Shown here one piece after another: positions 15,450 to 24,633 of a stretch of DNA of 54,869 nt; the first letter of the stretch is position 1, and each line of letters opens with the position of its first letter. The position numbers were made by a program, and so were the translations under genes. Source of the stretch: Desulfurococcales archaeon. GTDB lineage: Archaea; Thermoproteota; Thermoprotei_A; Sulfolobales; WAQK01. The DNA lies in contig JALWQH010000029.1 in NCBI GenBank assembly GCA_027083135.1, positions 1 to 54,869 of the forward strand. The letters run 5' to 3'. Below the pieces are notes generated by a model, which worked only from the letters and a program-made list of their open reading frames with translations, did no database searches and was not told where the DNA came from.

Positions 15450-17036
15450 ATGACCTCCGAATCCGAGAAGGTTTCGAGGAGGGATTTTCTGAAATACAGT
15501 ATAACAGCCATTGCTGGACTCATAGTTGGCGGGGCTGCAGGCTACTATCTTAAACCCTCAGGCAAGAAAGTTACAACCGTGACGCAGCCTGCTAAGACCA
15601 TAACACAGACTATTACATCTACAACCACTGTCAGCGGGGCTGGGAAGAAGATAAAAATATCAGTTGCCTGCGACTCAGGTCACAACTTCCTTCCATGGAG
15701 AGACCCTCAGGAGGCTCCTCAGGGAGGCCATTTCGGCCAGAACCAGGGGCCCAAGATCGAGAATGCTCTTGGAATAGAGCTGGAGTACATTCAGTACAGT
15801 CCTTCGAACGAGTATTCATTGATTATGGCCGACCTGACATCTAAGACAGGCAAATACAACATTATAACATATTTCCCCACGTATAATGGAGATATAATGG
15901 GTGGAGGATGGGTCGTTGACCTAACGCCATTCATACAGAAGTATGAGGTTAATCTTGAGATAGTGCCACCCGTTTACAGATACCTGTACTCAGGGTGGGG
16001 AGGAAAGATCTACGCGCTCCCATATGACGGCGACTTCCACGCCCTGTACTATAGGAAAGACATATTCTCAAAGCCTGAAATTAGGAAAAAGTTCAAGGAT
16101 AAGTATGGTTTTGACCTAGCGCCCCCTGAGACCTATGACCAGTACTTGAAGATAGCTGAGTTCTTCACCGGGTGGGATTGGGACGGAGATGGTGAGGAGG
16201 AGTATGGCACCGTTGAGGACTTCAAGGATCTGACGTGGGGCCTCCTATTCGACAGACTGGGCTCCCTTGGAGAAGTCATATTCGACGAGGAGATGAATCC
16301 AAGGATAAACAGCGACAAGGCTGTCAAGGCTCTCACAGACCTTGTTAAAATAGTGCAGTACATGCCTGAAGGAGCATTGGAGTTTGGGGCCCTCCAGGTA
16401 TTCGACTCCATGACGAAGGGCATAACAGCCATGACTCTCACATGGCCTGACGTAGGCCCTAGGGCTGGAAGCGGCCAGTTCCCAGTCAAGGGAGACCAGG
16501 TTGGAACAGCACTAGTGCCAGGATACGTTGTTAACGGAACCCTGATAAGGAGGAGCTGGACAGGTGTTGGAAGAGTCATGGCTATATCAAAGCTGACACC
16601 CAAGGAGCTCTGGGAACCTGCTTTCAGAGTAATAAAATGGATGTACGATACCTCACCTATATGGGTTCCCTCAGGCCTAAACGGAGAGGACCCGTTCGCT
16701 GATACGCAGACAATGCCTGCTGCATTATACTACTGGAAGAAGGCCAATCCTGCGTGGAGCGAGGCAGGCATACTGGATTACCTAAAGGCGGCTAGAGATA
16801 ACTACCAGCACGGATACCCTGACCTATACATACCCGGTGCCTCAGAGTACCTGGATGTATTGTCAAGAGAGATAATGCTGGCTGCGAAGGGTGAAAAGAA
16901 GCCTAAGGATGCCCTGGACACCGTTGCTGAGGAGTGGGTGAAAATAACTAAGAACCTAGGAGCATCAAAGATGAAGTCCATATGGAAGCAGCAAATAGTG
17001 CAGTACAAGCTGGCTGGAATATGGCCTGGAGGCTAA
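15450..17036 (+). CDS. Tat-exported extracellular sugar-binding protein of the ABC importer
   Basis: This 528-residue substrate-binding protein is of the family-1 extracellular solute-binding (maltose-binding-like) type. The N-terminus has a twin-arginine signal (SRRDFLK, residues 9-15) followed by a hydrophobic segment (about 18-37), so it is probably exported folded by Tat. A Thr-rich stalk (about 40-62) keeps it away from the membrane. The mature part has WVVDLTPFI and KIYALPYDGD, common in sugar-binding proteins. It precedes the two permease genes. The ligand cannot be read from sequence, but the surrounding catabolic genes suggest a 6-deoxyhexose or an oligosaccharide containing one. Confidence 0.88.
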   Translation: MTSESEKVSRRDFLKYSITAIAGLIVGGAAGYYLKPSGKKVTTVTQPAKTITQTITSTTTVSGAGKKIKISVACDSGHNFLPWRDPQEAPQGGHFGQNQGPKIENALGIELEYIQYSPSNEYSLIMADLTSKTGKYNIITYFPTYNGDIMGGGWVVDLTPFIQKYEVNLEIVPPVYRYLYSGWGGKIYALPYDGDFHALYYRKDIFSKPEIRKKFKDKYGFDLAPPETYDQYLKIAEFFTGWDWDGDGEEEYGTVEDFKDLTWGLLFDRLGSLGEVIFDEEMNPRINSDKAVKALTDLVKIVQYMPEGALEFGALQVFDSMTKGITAMTLTWPDVGPRAGSGQFPVKGDQVGTALVPGYVVNGTLIRRSWTGVGRVMAISKLTPKELWEPAFRVIKWMYDTSPIWVPSGLNGEDPFADTQTMPAALYYWKKANPAWSEAGILDYLKAARDNYQHGYPDLYIPGASEYLDVLSREIMLAAKGEKKPKDALDTVAEEWVKITKNLGASKMKSIWKQQIVQYKLAGIWPGG

Positions 17037-17050
17037 AACATACCTCTAAC

Positions 17051-17060
17051 ATAGTTTTTT
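17051..17060 (+). terminator. T-run after the binding-protein gene, possible partial terminator
   Basis: Six consecutive T residues (17055-17060) lie 20 bases after the binding-protein stop. Oligo-T tracts stop archaeal RNA polymerase, and partial termination here would give more binding protein than permease. There is no hairpin, and the effect is inferred. Confidence 0.3.
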
Positions 17061-17113
17061 AACCATCACTCCATGCATCAGTACACTGAGGCTTAATAAA
17101 TTGAGGTAGGAGC

Positions 17114-18028
17114 ATGCCCAGGATCCGTAAGAAGAAAAACTATACGAGGAAATACGTGCTGATTCTGCTTCTACCAGGCCTCATATTGCTAGTAGCAGTA
17201 GTTATATTTCCATTTCTCTATACACTATGGCTGAGCTTTCTCCGATGGAATCTTAGGTTCTCCTGGGCTAAGCCTCACTTCATAGGACTGGAGAACTATA
17301 AGAATGCAATATTATCTGATCCAAGATTCTACAACTCACTTGAAAAGACGTTCTATCTGATGGCGGGGGCTGTTCCAATAGAGCTGCTGTTAGGCCTGGG
17401 CTTGGCACTCTTGTTTCACACAGGGTTTCCGGGGAAACGCATAACGATGCCCTTCTTCCTCATACCACTGGCGTTATCAGGAGCCGTGGTGGGCCTAATA
17501 TGGGGCTTAATATTCGTCCTAACCTATGGGCCGCTAGACTATATATTCCAGGTAACAGGCATATGGCGCTTCGTGTTCGGAGGCAGGGTGGATTTACTCA
17601 TATCGCATCCTATGGGATGTATAATAACCGCCGATATATGGCAGTGGACTCCCTTCTTCTTCATAATACTTCTAGCAGCATTATCATCCGTGCCTAAGGA
17701 TCTAATGGAGGCTGCAATGATGGATGGAGCCTCCTCTACACAGGCCTTCAGATACATAGCCCTCCCCATGCTTAAGCCTGCAATAGCAGTAGCCCTCATA
17801 ATAAGAATGATAGATGTCTTCAAGACCTTTGGAGTACCCTTCGTCATGACTAAAGGCGGGCCTGGATACGCTTCAGAGGTTGTCTCACTCTACATTTATA
17901 ATGAGGCTCTCCAATACCTCGACATCGCCTATGCTGCAACACTGTCCGTGATAGTAATAGTCATAATAATAGTGTTCCTTAACGCCTTCATGAAGGCCTT
18001 TAGATTCAAGTTCACTGGAGGCGGATAG
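17114..18028 (+). CDS. Sugar ABC importer permease 1 (MalF/UgpA type)
   Basis: This 304-residue inner-membrane permease of the CUT1 family has about six transmembrane helices, the first at residues 13-35. The coupling (EAA) loop reads EAAMMDGASSTQAFRYIALP at about residues 195-214, where it meets the ATPase Q-loop. A ribosome site GAGGTAGGAG lies just before the ATG. It stands between the binding protein and the second permease, and should pair with the latter to form the heterodimeric channel. Confidence 0.92.
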   Translation: MPRIRKKKNYTRKYVLILLLPGLILLVAVVIFPFLYTLWLSFLRWNLRFSWAKPHFIGLENYKNAILSDPRFYNSLEKTFYLMAGAVPIELLLGLGLALLFHTGFPGKRITMPFFLIPLALSGAVVGLIWGLIFVLTYGPLDYIFQVTGIWRFVFGGRVDLLISHPMGCIITADIWQWTPFFFIILLAALSSVPKDLMEAAMMDGASSTQAFRYIALPMLKPAIAVALIIRMIDVFKTFGVPFVMTKGGPGYASEVVSLYIYNEALQYLDIAYAATLSVIVIVIIIVFLNAFMKAFRFKFTGGG

Positions 18029-18030
18029 CA

Positions 18031-18879
18031 TTGAGGAGGAAAGCTAAGCCCACCTATGGTGGAAGCCTGGCCTTTAAGATAGGTAAATACTTGTTCCTTA
18101 TAGTAGCCTTCGTGTTCTTCGCCTTCCCGCTGTACTGGATGGTGATAACGGCATTCAAGCCTGAACAGGAATGGACAGCGTTCCCACCCCTCTTCTTCCC
18201 AGCTCCCCCAACCCTGAAGAACTTCTATGAAGGCTTATTCCTGATGCATGGTCTGAAGGGAATAATGGATAGCGCTATAATAGCCACAGGCAATATGGCG
18301 CTAACGCTTAGCCTAGGCATGCTTGCAGGCTATGCTTTCTCTAGATTCAGGCTTGGGGAGAACCTGGCCTTCTTCATTCTCTCCCAGAGATTCGCTCCTC
18401 CAGCAGCCTTCGCTGTAGCCTTCTTCATCCTCTTCGATAAGTTAGGCCTGCTTGACACGTATATTGCAATAATACTGGCTCACACTACATTCAACCTCCC
18501 CTTCGCAGTGTGGCTTATGAAGACGTATTTCGATGGTGTTCCAAGAGCCTTAGATGAGGCTGCAATGATGGATGGGTGTTCCCCTCTAGGAGCCTTCTTC
18601 AGGGTGGTGCTGCCTATCTCTACCCCCGGGGTAATCGCCACCGGTGCACTGCTATTCATGTTCAGCTGGAACGAGTTCCTCCTAGCATTATTCCTCAGCA
18701 GAACAGCGGTCACACCCTTCGTGGTCCTAATACCCAAGTTCTATGGAGGCCACGACATACTGTATGGAGTAGTATCAGCCGTCGCCTTCCTGGCAAGCAT
18801 TCCACCCATAGTCATCATAACACTACTACACAAATACCTAGTTAGAGGCCTGACACTGGGATACGTTAAGGGAGTCTGA
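18031..18879 (+). CDS. Sugar ABC importer permease 2 (MalG/UgpE type)
   Basis: The second permease subunit has 282 residues and about six transmembrane helices. The coupling loop is DEAAMMDGCSPLGAFFRVVLP (about residues 171-191) and the C-terminus is LVRGLTLGYVKGV, both usual for MalG-type proteins. It starts at TTG 18031, two bases after the stop of permease 1, so translation is coupled. It is convergent with the isomerase gene, with 35 bases between the stops. A short T-run (18908-18912) could end the transcript. Confidence 0.92.
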   Translation: MRRKAKPTYGGSLAFKIGKYLFLIVAFVFFAFPLYWMVITAFKPEQEWTAFPPLFFPAPPTLKNFYEGLFLMHGLKGIMDSAIIATGNMALTLSLGMLAGYAFSRFRLGENLAFFILSQRFAPPAAFAVAFFILFDKLGLLDTYIAIILAHTTFNLPFAVWLMKTYFDGVPRALDEAAMMDGCSPLGAFFRVVLPISTPGVIATGALLFMFSWNEFLLALFLSRTAVTPFVVLIPKFYGGHDILYGVVSAVAFLASIPPIVIITLLHKYLVRGLTLGYVKGV

Positions 18880-18914
18880 AAAATAATAGGGGTATAGTGT
18901 TTCAAACTTTTTCA

Positions 18915-20411
18915 TCAGCCCAGCTGCTCCCAGAGCGGCTCCAGAAACCTCTCCTTATCCTCCCCCAATACTATGGGTTTTATTCCAGCTATCTCGCAGA
19001 ACCTTACAAGCTCCTCGACCCTGTCTCCAGGCACGCCGTGTATATGGTTGGCTGGGAACACGTTGATGAATTCATCGTAGCTTGCCTTGAACTTCACATA
19101 CATGTGTGGCCAGGTTGGATTAGTCTGCTCCTTTAGGTGTTTCTTCTCATCTTCAGGCAGGTCCAGTGACTCTCCTCTCACAATAACCATGTATGGTTTA
19201 TCATCCCTTAACCCCAGTCTGGCGAAAGTCATCTCCCCTGGAGCAGCATCGAATTCAACTGAGGCCCCGCCTGTCGGGAAGTACATCTCTATAGCTGGCC
19301 ATAATGTTATCTTCTTGAAATTCTCCCTTGGATCAAAGCTTCTGGAGGCATACCAGCTTGCATGATTGCCTGAGTTGGCCAGGATCCATATATCCTTCTC
19401 AGGCACGTATAGCCTGACATCAGCGAATAATACTGGCAGCCCGCCGCTCACGTATTTCAGTATCTGCATGGTGATCGCTCCCTGGGCATCAGCCTCGGTG
19501 GCGCATACGAAGGGCTCCTTAGGCCCGTTCCAGTCGTATGGATCATTCATAAGCATCTCAGCCACGTCTGTTATTATCACATGCTCTGTTAGATCCCTCT
19601 GTCCCTTAAGGCCGCAGAAGTCGAATCCCCACTCCTCGCATACCTTCCTCATAGCCAGGTATAATTTGAGCTGGGTTTTCAGCTTCTCAGGGGTCAGCAT
19701 CCTGCCATCGTACTTCAACCTGTCTCCGAGGAGCTCCTCAAACCATTTAAGCCCCTTCTCAACTTCTTTTTCATCAACTTTCTCCATCTCCCTGACAAGC
19801 CAGAGCTGATCAACCTGGTATGTCGTGATGCCGAAGTATTTCTGGAAGGGTACTAGATGGAAGTACCCTGTCTCCATCCCCATGGAGTGCCCTCCAAACA
19901 TGCCGTACGCCTGGCCCTTCAGCGAGGCGTAGGCTTCAGCCGCCCTTATCCACCTGGCTATACGGTCCTGGATCCCGGGATCGTCTAGATCTCCAATAAT
20001 CCTATGCGTCCTCAAGCCCGCCTGCCTGAGAGCCCCATCAGTGGCTAGGAGGCCGACATTACCTGGATACAATCCCTCATTATTGGAAACATTGAGTATA
20101 GGCTTATCCTTACCAACCTTGTTTACAAGAGGCCACACGAGATATGGGTAGTCCCAGATATAGTATAATATCACCAGTATGCCTGTATTACGGCTTGCAA
20201 GATACTCTCCAACCTCCTTTGAATCCCTTATCGATGAGATTACCTTGGGAGCGGTTATGACGCTGGGCTTAGAGCCATCCTGGTATACTACTTTCTCCTC
20301 GATGATTTTCTTCAGCTTCTCCATCTGCTCCATGCATTTTCCTTCCAGCCTCTCCATAACGCTTCTCCGCTCGTCTCCCAGCATAGCTATACCTATGTTA
20401 GATAACTTCAT
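18915..20411 (-). CDS. L-fucose isomerase family protein (6-deoxyhexose/aldose isomerase)
   Basis: The 498-residue product resembles the L-fucose/L-arabinose isomerase family (COG2407), which converts an aldose into a ketose with Mn2+. The metal ligands expected in this fold are visible: Glu306 in CATEADAQG, Asp331 in VLFADVR and His456 or His458 in ANHIHGVPGD. The N-terminal Rossmann-like domain includes ILVILYYIWDYP. It starts at ATG 20411, with AGGTG 8 bases upstream. It is divergent from the aldolase-AOR-kinase operon and shares its promoter region. The neighbouring kinase is of rhamnulokinase type, so the substrate may be L-fucose, L-rhamnose or a relative; the sequence alone does not decide. 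Confidence 0.82.
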   Translation of the reverse strand: MKLSNIGIAMLGDERRSVMERLEGKCMEQMEKLKKIIEEKVVYQDGSKPSVITAPKVISSIRDSKEVGEYLASRNTGILVILYYIWDYPYLVWPLVNKVGKDKPILNVSNNEGLYPGNVGLLATDGALRQAGLRTHRIIGDLDDPGIQDRIARWIRAAEAYASLKGQAYGMFGGHSMGMETGYFHLVPFQKYFGITTYQVDQLWLVREMEKVDEKEVEKGLKWFEELLGDRLKYDGRMLTPEKLKTQLKLYLAMRKVCEEWGFDFCGLKGQRDLTEHVIITDVAEMLMNDPYDWNGPKEPFVCATEADAQGAITMQILKYVSGGLPVLFADVRLYVPEKDIWILANSGNHASWYASRSFDPRENFKKITLWPAIEMYFPTGGASVEFDAAPGEMTFARLGLRDDKPYMVIVRGESLDLPEDEKKHLKEQTNPTWPHMYVKFKASYDEFINVFPANHIHGVPGDRVEELVRFCEIAGIKPIVLGEDKERFLEPLWEQLG

Positions 20412-20504
20412 GTCCTGACACCTGGGAATATTTCTCCATCATTATATCAATGAGACGCTGGGTTAAAGCCTTAATCATGGCTTAAGTCAGACTGTAGGAA
20501 CATG

Positions 20505-20511
20505 TTTAAAT
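20505..20511 (+). promoter_or_regulatory. TATA element of the aldolase-AOR-kinase operon
   Basis: TTTAAAT predicts a transcript start near 20534. That places the ATG at 20502 outside the mRNA and supports the ATG at 20547, which has GGGGA 8 bases before it. The divergent isomerase promoter lies 30-60 bases to the left. Confidence 0.55.
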
Positions 20512-20546
20512 CCCGTATTCATTTCAACTTACTGGGGATTCATACC

Positions 20547-21212
20547 ATGTGCGCGGAGACATTCTCACTAGTGTCGGAGGATGAGCTTAAGGAGGAGATC
20601 TGCAGGGTTATGAGAGCCCTGTATGAGAGGGGCCTCATAACAGCTCTTGGAGGAAACGTGAGTGCCAGGGTTCCAGGAGCCAAGGAGTTCTGGATAACTC
20701 CGAGCGGTGTTTTTAAGGGGGCTGTGGAGCCCGATGATCTCGTGAAGCTTGACCTCGATGGAAACATTGTTGAAGGTATTCTCAGGCCATCCATAGAGAG
20801 GCTGATGCATGCAGCCATATATAGGGTTAGGCCCGACGTGAATGCTGTTGTGCATGCTCATAACCCATACACCCTAGGCCTAGCCTTAGCGGGAGTCGAG
20901 CTTAAACCCGTCTCCGATGAAGCCGTAATGGTTTTGAGGAGGGTGGAGATAGTTCCCTTCGCATTCCCAGGCACGGATAAGCTGGCGAACCTTGTTGCAA
21001 AGTACGCGGCTAAGGGGGCTAGAGCACTGGTCCTCCAGAACCACGGCGTGGTTGCTATGGGGGCAAACCTGCTTGAAGCAGAGGCCCTCGTGGAGACTAT
21101 GGAGGAGGTCGCCATAGCACAGTATGTAGCCATGTCTCTCGGCAAGGAGCCCCGCACAATCCCCGAGAAGGACGTTGAACTCTACATGAAGCTATACCAT
21201 ATAAAGGAGTAA
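20547..21212 (+). CDS. fucA: Class II aldolase, L-fuculose/L-rhamnulose-1-phosphate aldolase type
   Basis: This zinc-dependent class II aldolase is about 221 residues long and splits a 6-deoxyketose 1-phosphate into DHAP and L-lactaldehyde. The phosphate-binding loop GGNVSAR is near residue 38 and TPSGV near 54. The catalytic Glu is in RPSIERLMHAAIY, two zinc His are in VVHAHNPYT, and the third zinc ligand is in QNHGVV. The start is ATG 20547, because the promoter lies between it and an upstream in-frame ATG. The AOR gene begins 3 bases after the stop. Context (isomerase, kinase, AOR) fits a phosphorylating deoxyhexose pathway. It is closer to FucA than to ribulose-phosphate epimerase relatives. 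Confidence 0.87.
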   Translation: MCAETFSLVSEDELKEEICRVMRALYERGLITALGGNVSARVPGAKEFWITPSGVFKGAVEPDDLVKLDLDGNIVEGILRPSIERLMHAAIYRVRPDVNAVVHAHNPYTLGLALAGVELKPVSDEAVMVLRRVEIVPFAFPGTDKLANLVAKYAAKGARALVLQNHGVVAMGANLLEAEALVETMEEVAIAQYVAMSLGKEPRTIPEKDVELYMKLYHIKE

Positions 21213-21215
21213 GAC

Positions 21216-23090
21216 ATGAGGGGAGCAGGGCTGACGGAATGGTACGGCTACATAGGCAGGATCCTGTACGTCGATCTAACCAGGGAGTCAATTGAGGCCA
21301 GGGAGCTTAGCGAGGAGGATGCAGACCTCTTCGTGGGGGGGATAGGCCTAGCCACAAAGATAGTTGTCGAGGAGACCGACCCACACGTGGATCCCTATAG
21401 TCCTGAAAACACCCTCGTATTCATGACGGGCCCCCTAACAGGGACCCTTGTCCCATGTACAGGCAGATACGTTGTTGCCGCCAAATCCCCCCTAACCCTG
21501 GCGTGGGGAGAGGCTCATGCCTCAGGATTCATGGGGACGGAGATCAAGAAGGCAGGGTTTGATGGAATAGTGTTTAAGGGGAAGGCAAGCAAGCCTGTCT
21601 ACCTATACGTGCATGACGGTGAAGCCGAGATAAGGAGCGCCGAGCATCTATGGGGTCTCGACATCTATGAGACCGATGCTGCATTGAAAAAAGAGCTTGG
21701 AGAAAACGTGAGGGTTGCAACCATAGGGCTGGCTGGCGAGAGGCTTGTACGCTACGCCCTCATAGCGTCAGACATCCTTCCAGACGGGCCTAGGATGGCT
21801 GGGAGAACAGGTATGGGGGCAGTCATGGGATCTAAGAACCTGAAAGCCCTCGCTGTCAGAGGGGCTGGAAGCATAAGGGTTAAGGATCCCAAGAGGATGA
21901 GGAGCATTCTCAACAGGATACTTCCCCTAATACTATCATCACCCACCATACAGATATACGCGGCTTCAGGCACTCCTGGAGAGGTTGAGGAGTTCTACGA
22001 GTATGGAGACATGCCTATCAAGAACTTCACTAAAGGGGTCTGGGAAGGCATAAAGAACCTGACGGCAGATGCGCTTAAAAAATACGTTAAAGGGCATAGG
22101 GCTTGCTGGGCATGCCCCATACACTGCTGGAAGTACATAGAGCTGAACGGCGAGGTTAAGGGTAGATCCCCCGAGTACGAGACCCTGGCCTCCCTGGGCT
22201 CAATGCTCCTAATAGATGATACTGAGGCGATAATAAGGGCGAACCAGCTCTGCAACAAGTATGGAATAGACACTATTTCAACAGGCAACACTATAGCCTG
22301 GGCTATAGAGTCGTATGAGAAAGGCCTCCTAACAAAGGAGGATACAGGTGGATTAGAACTTAGATGGGGTGACAGCGGGCTTCTATTAAAGCTTATAGAA
22401 ATGATAGGTAGGAGGGAGGGGTTCGGTAGGCTCCTAGGCGAGGGATGCAGGCTGGCGTCAAAGAGGATTGGAAGAGGAACCGAGAAATACTGCATGCATG
22501 TCAAGGGGCTTGAAATGCCCATGCATGATCCAAGGGCCTTTAAGGGAATGGGCCTCCAATACGCTACTAGTAATAGGGGTGCCTGCCACCTCCAAGGCTA
22601 CGTGTTCAGAATAGAGCAGGGGCAGAGATCATATGATCTCGGAATATACGACAGGTATGATAGGTTTGCAACCAAGGGTAAGGGATGGGTTGTAGGGGTG
22701 AGGGAGCTATGGTACGCTATACTGGAGTCCCTCGTAATATGCAAGTTCATGGAGATACCTCCAGCACACATAGCAGGCCTATTCACCCTGGTGACGGGTA
22801 GGAGGAAGACCGTTAAGGATCTCCTGGAGGATGCTAGGAGAATATACGATCTGCAGAGAATGTTCAACGTTGCCAACGGGATATCCAGGAAGGATGACAC
22901 GCTGCCTGAAAGGTTTCTAAAGGAGCCTCTCAAAGAAGGAGAGGCTAAGGGCCAGGTAGTAGAGCTCGACGAAATGCTTGACGAGTACTACGAGTACATG
23001 GGCTGGGATGAGAACGGCATACCTAGGAAAGAGGAGCTTGAACGGCTGGGCATATGGAAGCTGGCTGAAAAACTATACCCTAAGAAATAG
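21216..23090 (+). CDS. Aldehyde ferredoxin oxidoreductase, candidate lactaldehyde-oxidising enzyme
   Basis: This 624-residue tungsten-pterin enzyme of the AOR family has the usual start GYIGRILYVDLTRE followed by FVGGIGLATKIV. The pterin-binding segments SPLTLAWGEAHASG and GRTGMGAVMGSKNLKA are present. The cluster ligands are CWACPIHC (Cys297, 300, 304), with the fourth cysteine in SLVICKFMEIPP about 215 residues on. It sits between the aldolase (3-base gap) and the kinase (15-base gap), so the likely in vivo substrate is the L-lactaldehyde made by the aldolase, giving L-lactate and reduced ferredoxin. That role is inferred from position. Unlike the AOR at 10.3-12.1 kb it has no ferredoxin subunit gene beside it. 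Confidence 0.9.
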   Translation: MRGAGLTEWYGYIGRILYVDLTRESIEARELSEEDADLFVGGIGLATKIVVEETDPHVDPYSPENTLVFMTGPLTGTLVPCTGRYVVAAKSPLTLAWGEAHASGFMGTEIKKAGFDGIVFKGKASKPVYLYVHDGEAEIRSAEHLWGLDIYETDAALKKELGENVRVATIGLAGERLVRYALIASDILPDGPRMAGRTGMGAVMGSKNLKALAVRGAGSIRVKDPKRMRSILNRILPLILSSPTIQIYAASGTPGEVEEFYEYGDMPIKNFTKGVWEGIKNLTADALKKYVKGHRACWACPIHCWKYIELNGEVKGRSPEYETLASLGSMLLIDDTEAIIRANQLCNKYGIDTISTGNTIAWAIESYEKGLLTKEDTGGLELRWGDSGLLLKLIEMIGRREGFGRLLGEGCRLASKRIGRGTEKYCMHVKGLEMPMHDPRAFKGMGLQYATSNRGACHLQGYVFRIEQGQRSYDLGIYDRYDRFATKGKGWVVGVRELWYAILESLVICKFMEIPPAHIAGLFTLVTGRRKTVKDLLEDARRIYDLQRMFNVANGISRKDDTLPERFLKEPLKEGEAKGQVVELDEMLDEYYEYMGWDENGIPRKEELERLGIWKLAEKLYPKK

Positions 23091-23105
23091 TCCTGGGGAG
23101 GATGC

Positions 23106-24596
23106 GTGGAGAACCCTGTCCTCCTAGCCTTCGACCTCGGAGCCAGTAATGGCAGGGCTATGATAGGCGAGCTCAACTTAAAGGAGGGGGAGGTGAGGGT
23201 TGAGGAGCTGTACAGGTTCCCCAACTCACCTGTCCGCGTCGGAGGACACCTCTACTGGGATGTTCTAAGGCTGTGGAGCGAGGTTAAGAAGGGGCTGAGA
23301 CTCGCGTACAGGAGGTATGGAGAGAGGCTTGTAAGCGTGGGGGTGGATACCTGGGGAGTTGACTTCGCCCTCATAGACAGGGATGGGGAGCTGCTTGGAA
23401 ACCCCCATACCTACAGGGATCCAAGGACAAGGGGGCTGATGAGGGAGGTTTTAAGCATCATACCTAGAGAAGAGATCTATAGGAGAACAGGCATACAGTT
23501 CTTAGAGATAAACACATTGTACCAGCTCTACTCCCTAGCCAAGAAGAAGTCACCGCAACTCATGCATGCAGCCAGCTTCCTCATGATCCCTGACCTCTTC
23601 AACTACTGGCTCTCAGGAGCAGTAGCTGCAGAGTACACCGAGGCAACGACCACCCAGTTCCTCGACCCTAGGGATGGGTCATGGTGCCTAGACCTGCTGG
23701 AGAAGCTCGGCGTACCAACCCACATATTCCCCAGAGTGATAAGGCCTGCCACAAGGCTTGGAGAACTCCTCCCAAGCCTGGCCGAGGAGCTTGAGATTAG
23801 GGGAGATGTGGCTGTTGTGGCTCCAGCCACCCATGATACAGCCTCAGCCATAGCTGCAGCCCCGATAACAGGGGATTCAGGCTACGTGAGCTCGGGTACA
23901 TGGAGCCTGGTGGGAGTAGAGCTGGATAAACCCCTCATCAATGAGGAGGCCTTGAAATACAACTTCACCAATGAGGGCGGAGCATTCAACACCATAACAT
24001 TCCTCAAGGATATTCAGGGAATGTGGTTTGTCCAGGAGATAAGGAGAATTCTCGCGGAGAGGGGGGAGGAGCACAGCTACGAGGAGCTTACAAGAATGGC
24101 TGCAGAGGCGGAGGGATTCAAAGCATTCATAGATCCCGATGACCCTAGATTCATAGCTCCCACCAACATGATCGAGGAGATACTCAGGTATCTTGAGGAG
24201 ACAGGGCAGGAGAAGCCAAGCAGTATTGGAGGGCTTGTGAGAATAGTGTTGGAGAGCCTGGCATTGAAGTATAGGCTGGTCTTCGAGCAGGCCTCAAAGC
24301 TCATGGGCAGGAGGATTAGGAGGATAAGCATCGTGGGCGGCGGGTCAAGGAACTGGCTGTTAAACCAGCTTACAGCCGACTTCACAGGCCTCCCCGTAAC
24401 AGCGGGGCCTGAGGAGGCTACGTCCATAGGCAACGTGCTCCTACAGGCTGCGGGCCTCGGAATGATAGGCTCCCTCAACGAGCTTAGGGAAATAGTGAGA
24501 AACTCGTATAAGATTAGGAGCTATGAGCCTAGGCATACGCAGAGACATGAGGATGCATACGCCTCCTACCTTAAACTGCTGGAACAGGAGAAGTGA
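23106..24596 (+). CDS. rhaB: FGGY-family kinase, rhamnulokinase type
   Basis: This 496-residue sugar kinase of the FGGY family should phosphorylate a ketose (rhamnulose or fuculose) at O1 with ATP. FDLGASNGRAMIGE near residue 9 is the phosphate-1 loop. VGVDTWGVDFALIDRDG and NPHTYRDPRT are rhamnulokinase-like. The catalytic Asp lies in ATHDTASAIAAAP, with SSGTWSLVG after it, and the C-terminal adenosine motif is IVGGGSRNWLLNQLTAD. It starts at GTG 23106 with GGGGAGG just before. It is the third gene of the aldolase-AOR-kinase operon. The enzyme type hints at rhamnose more than fucose, but the isomerase looks fucose-like, so the sugar is open. Confidence 0.88.
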   Translation: MENPVLLAFDLGASNGRAMIGELNLKEGEVRVEELYRFPNSPVRVGGHLYWDVLRLWSEVKKGLRLAYRRYGERLVSVGVDTWGVDFALIDRDGELLGNPHTYRDPRTRGLMREVLSIIPREEIYRRTGIQFLEINTLYQLYSLAKKKSPQLMHAASFLMIPDLFNYWLSGAVAAEYTEATTTQFLDPRDGSWCLDLLEKLGVPTHIFPRVIRPATRLGELLPSLAEELEIRGDVAVVAPATHDTASAIAAAPITGDSGYVSSGTWSLVGVELDKPLINEEALKYNFTNEGGAFNTITFLKDIQGMWFVQEIRRILAERGEEHSYEELTRMAAEAEGFKAFIDPDDPRFIAPTNMIEEILRYLEETGQEKPSSIGGLVRIVLESLALKYRLVFEQASKLMGRRIRRISIVGGGSRNWLLNQLTADFTGLPVTAGPEEATSIGNVLLQAAGLGMIGSLNELREIVRNSYKIRSYEPRHTQRHEDAYASYLKLLEQEK

Positions 24597-24633
24597 GCTT
24601 CAAGGCATATTTCCCTGCGCAGTGTAAGCACAC

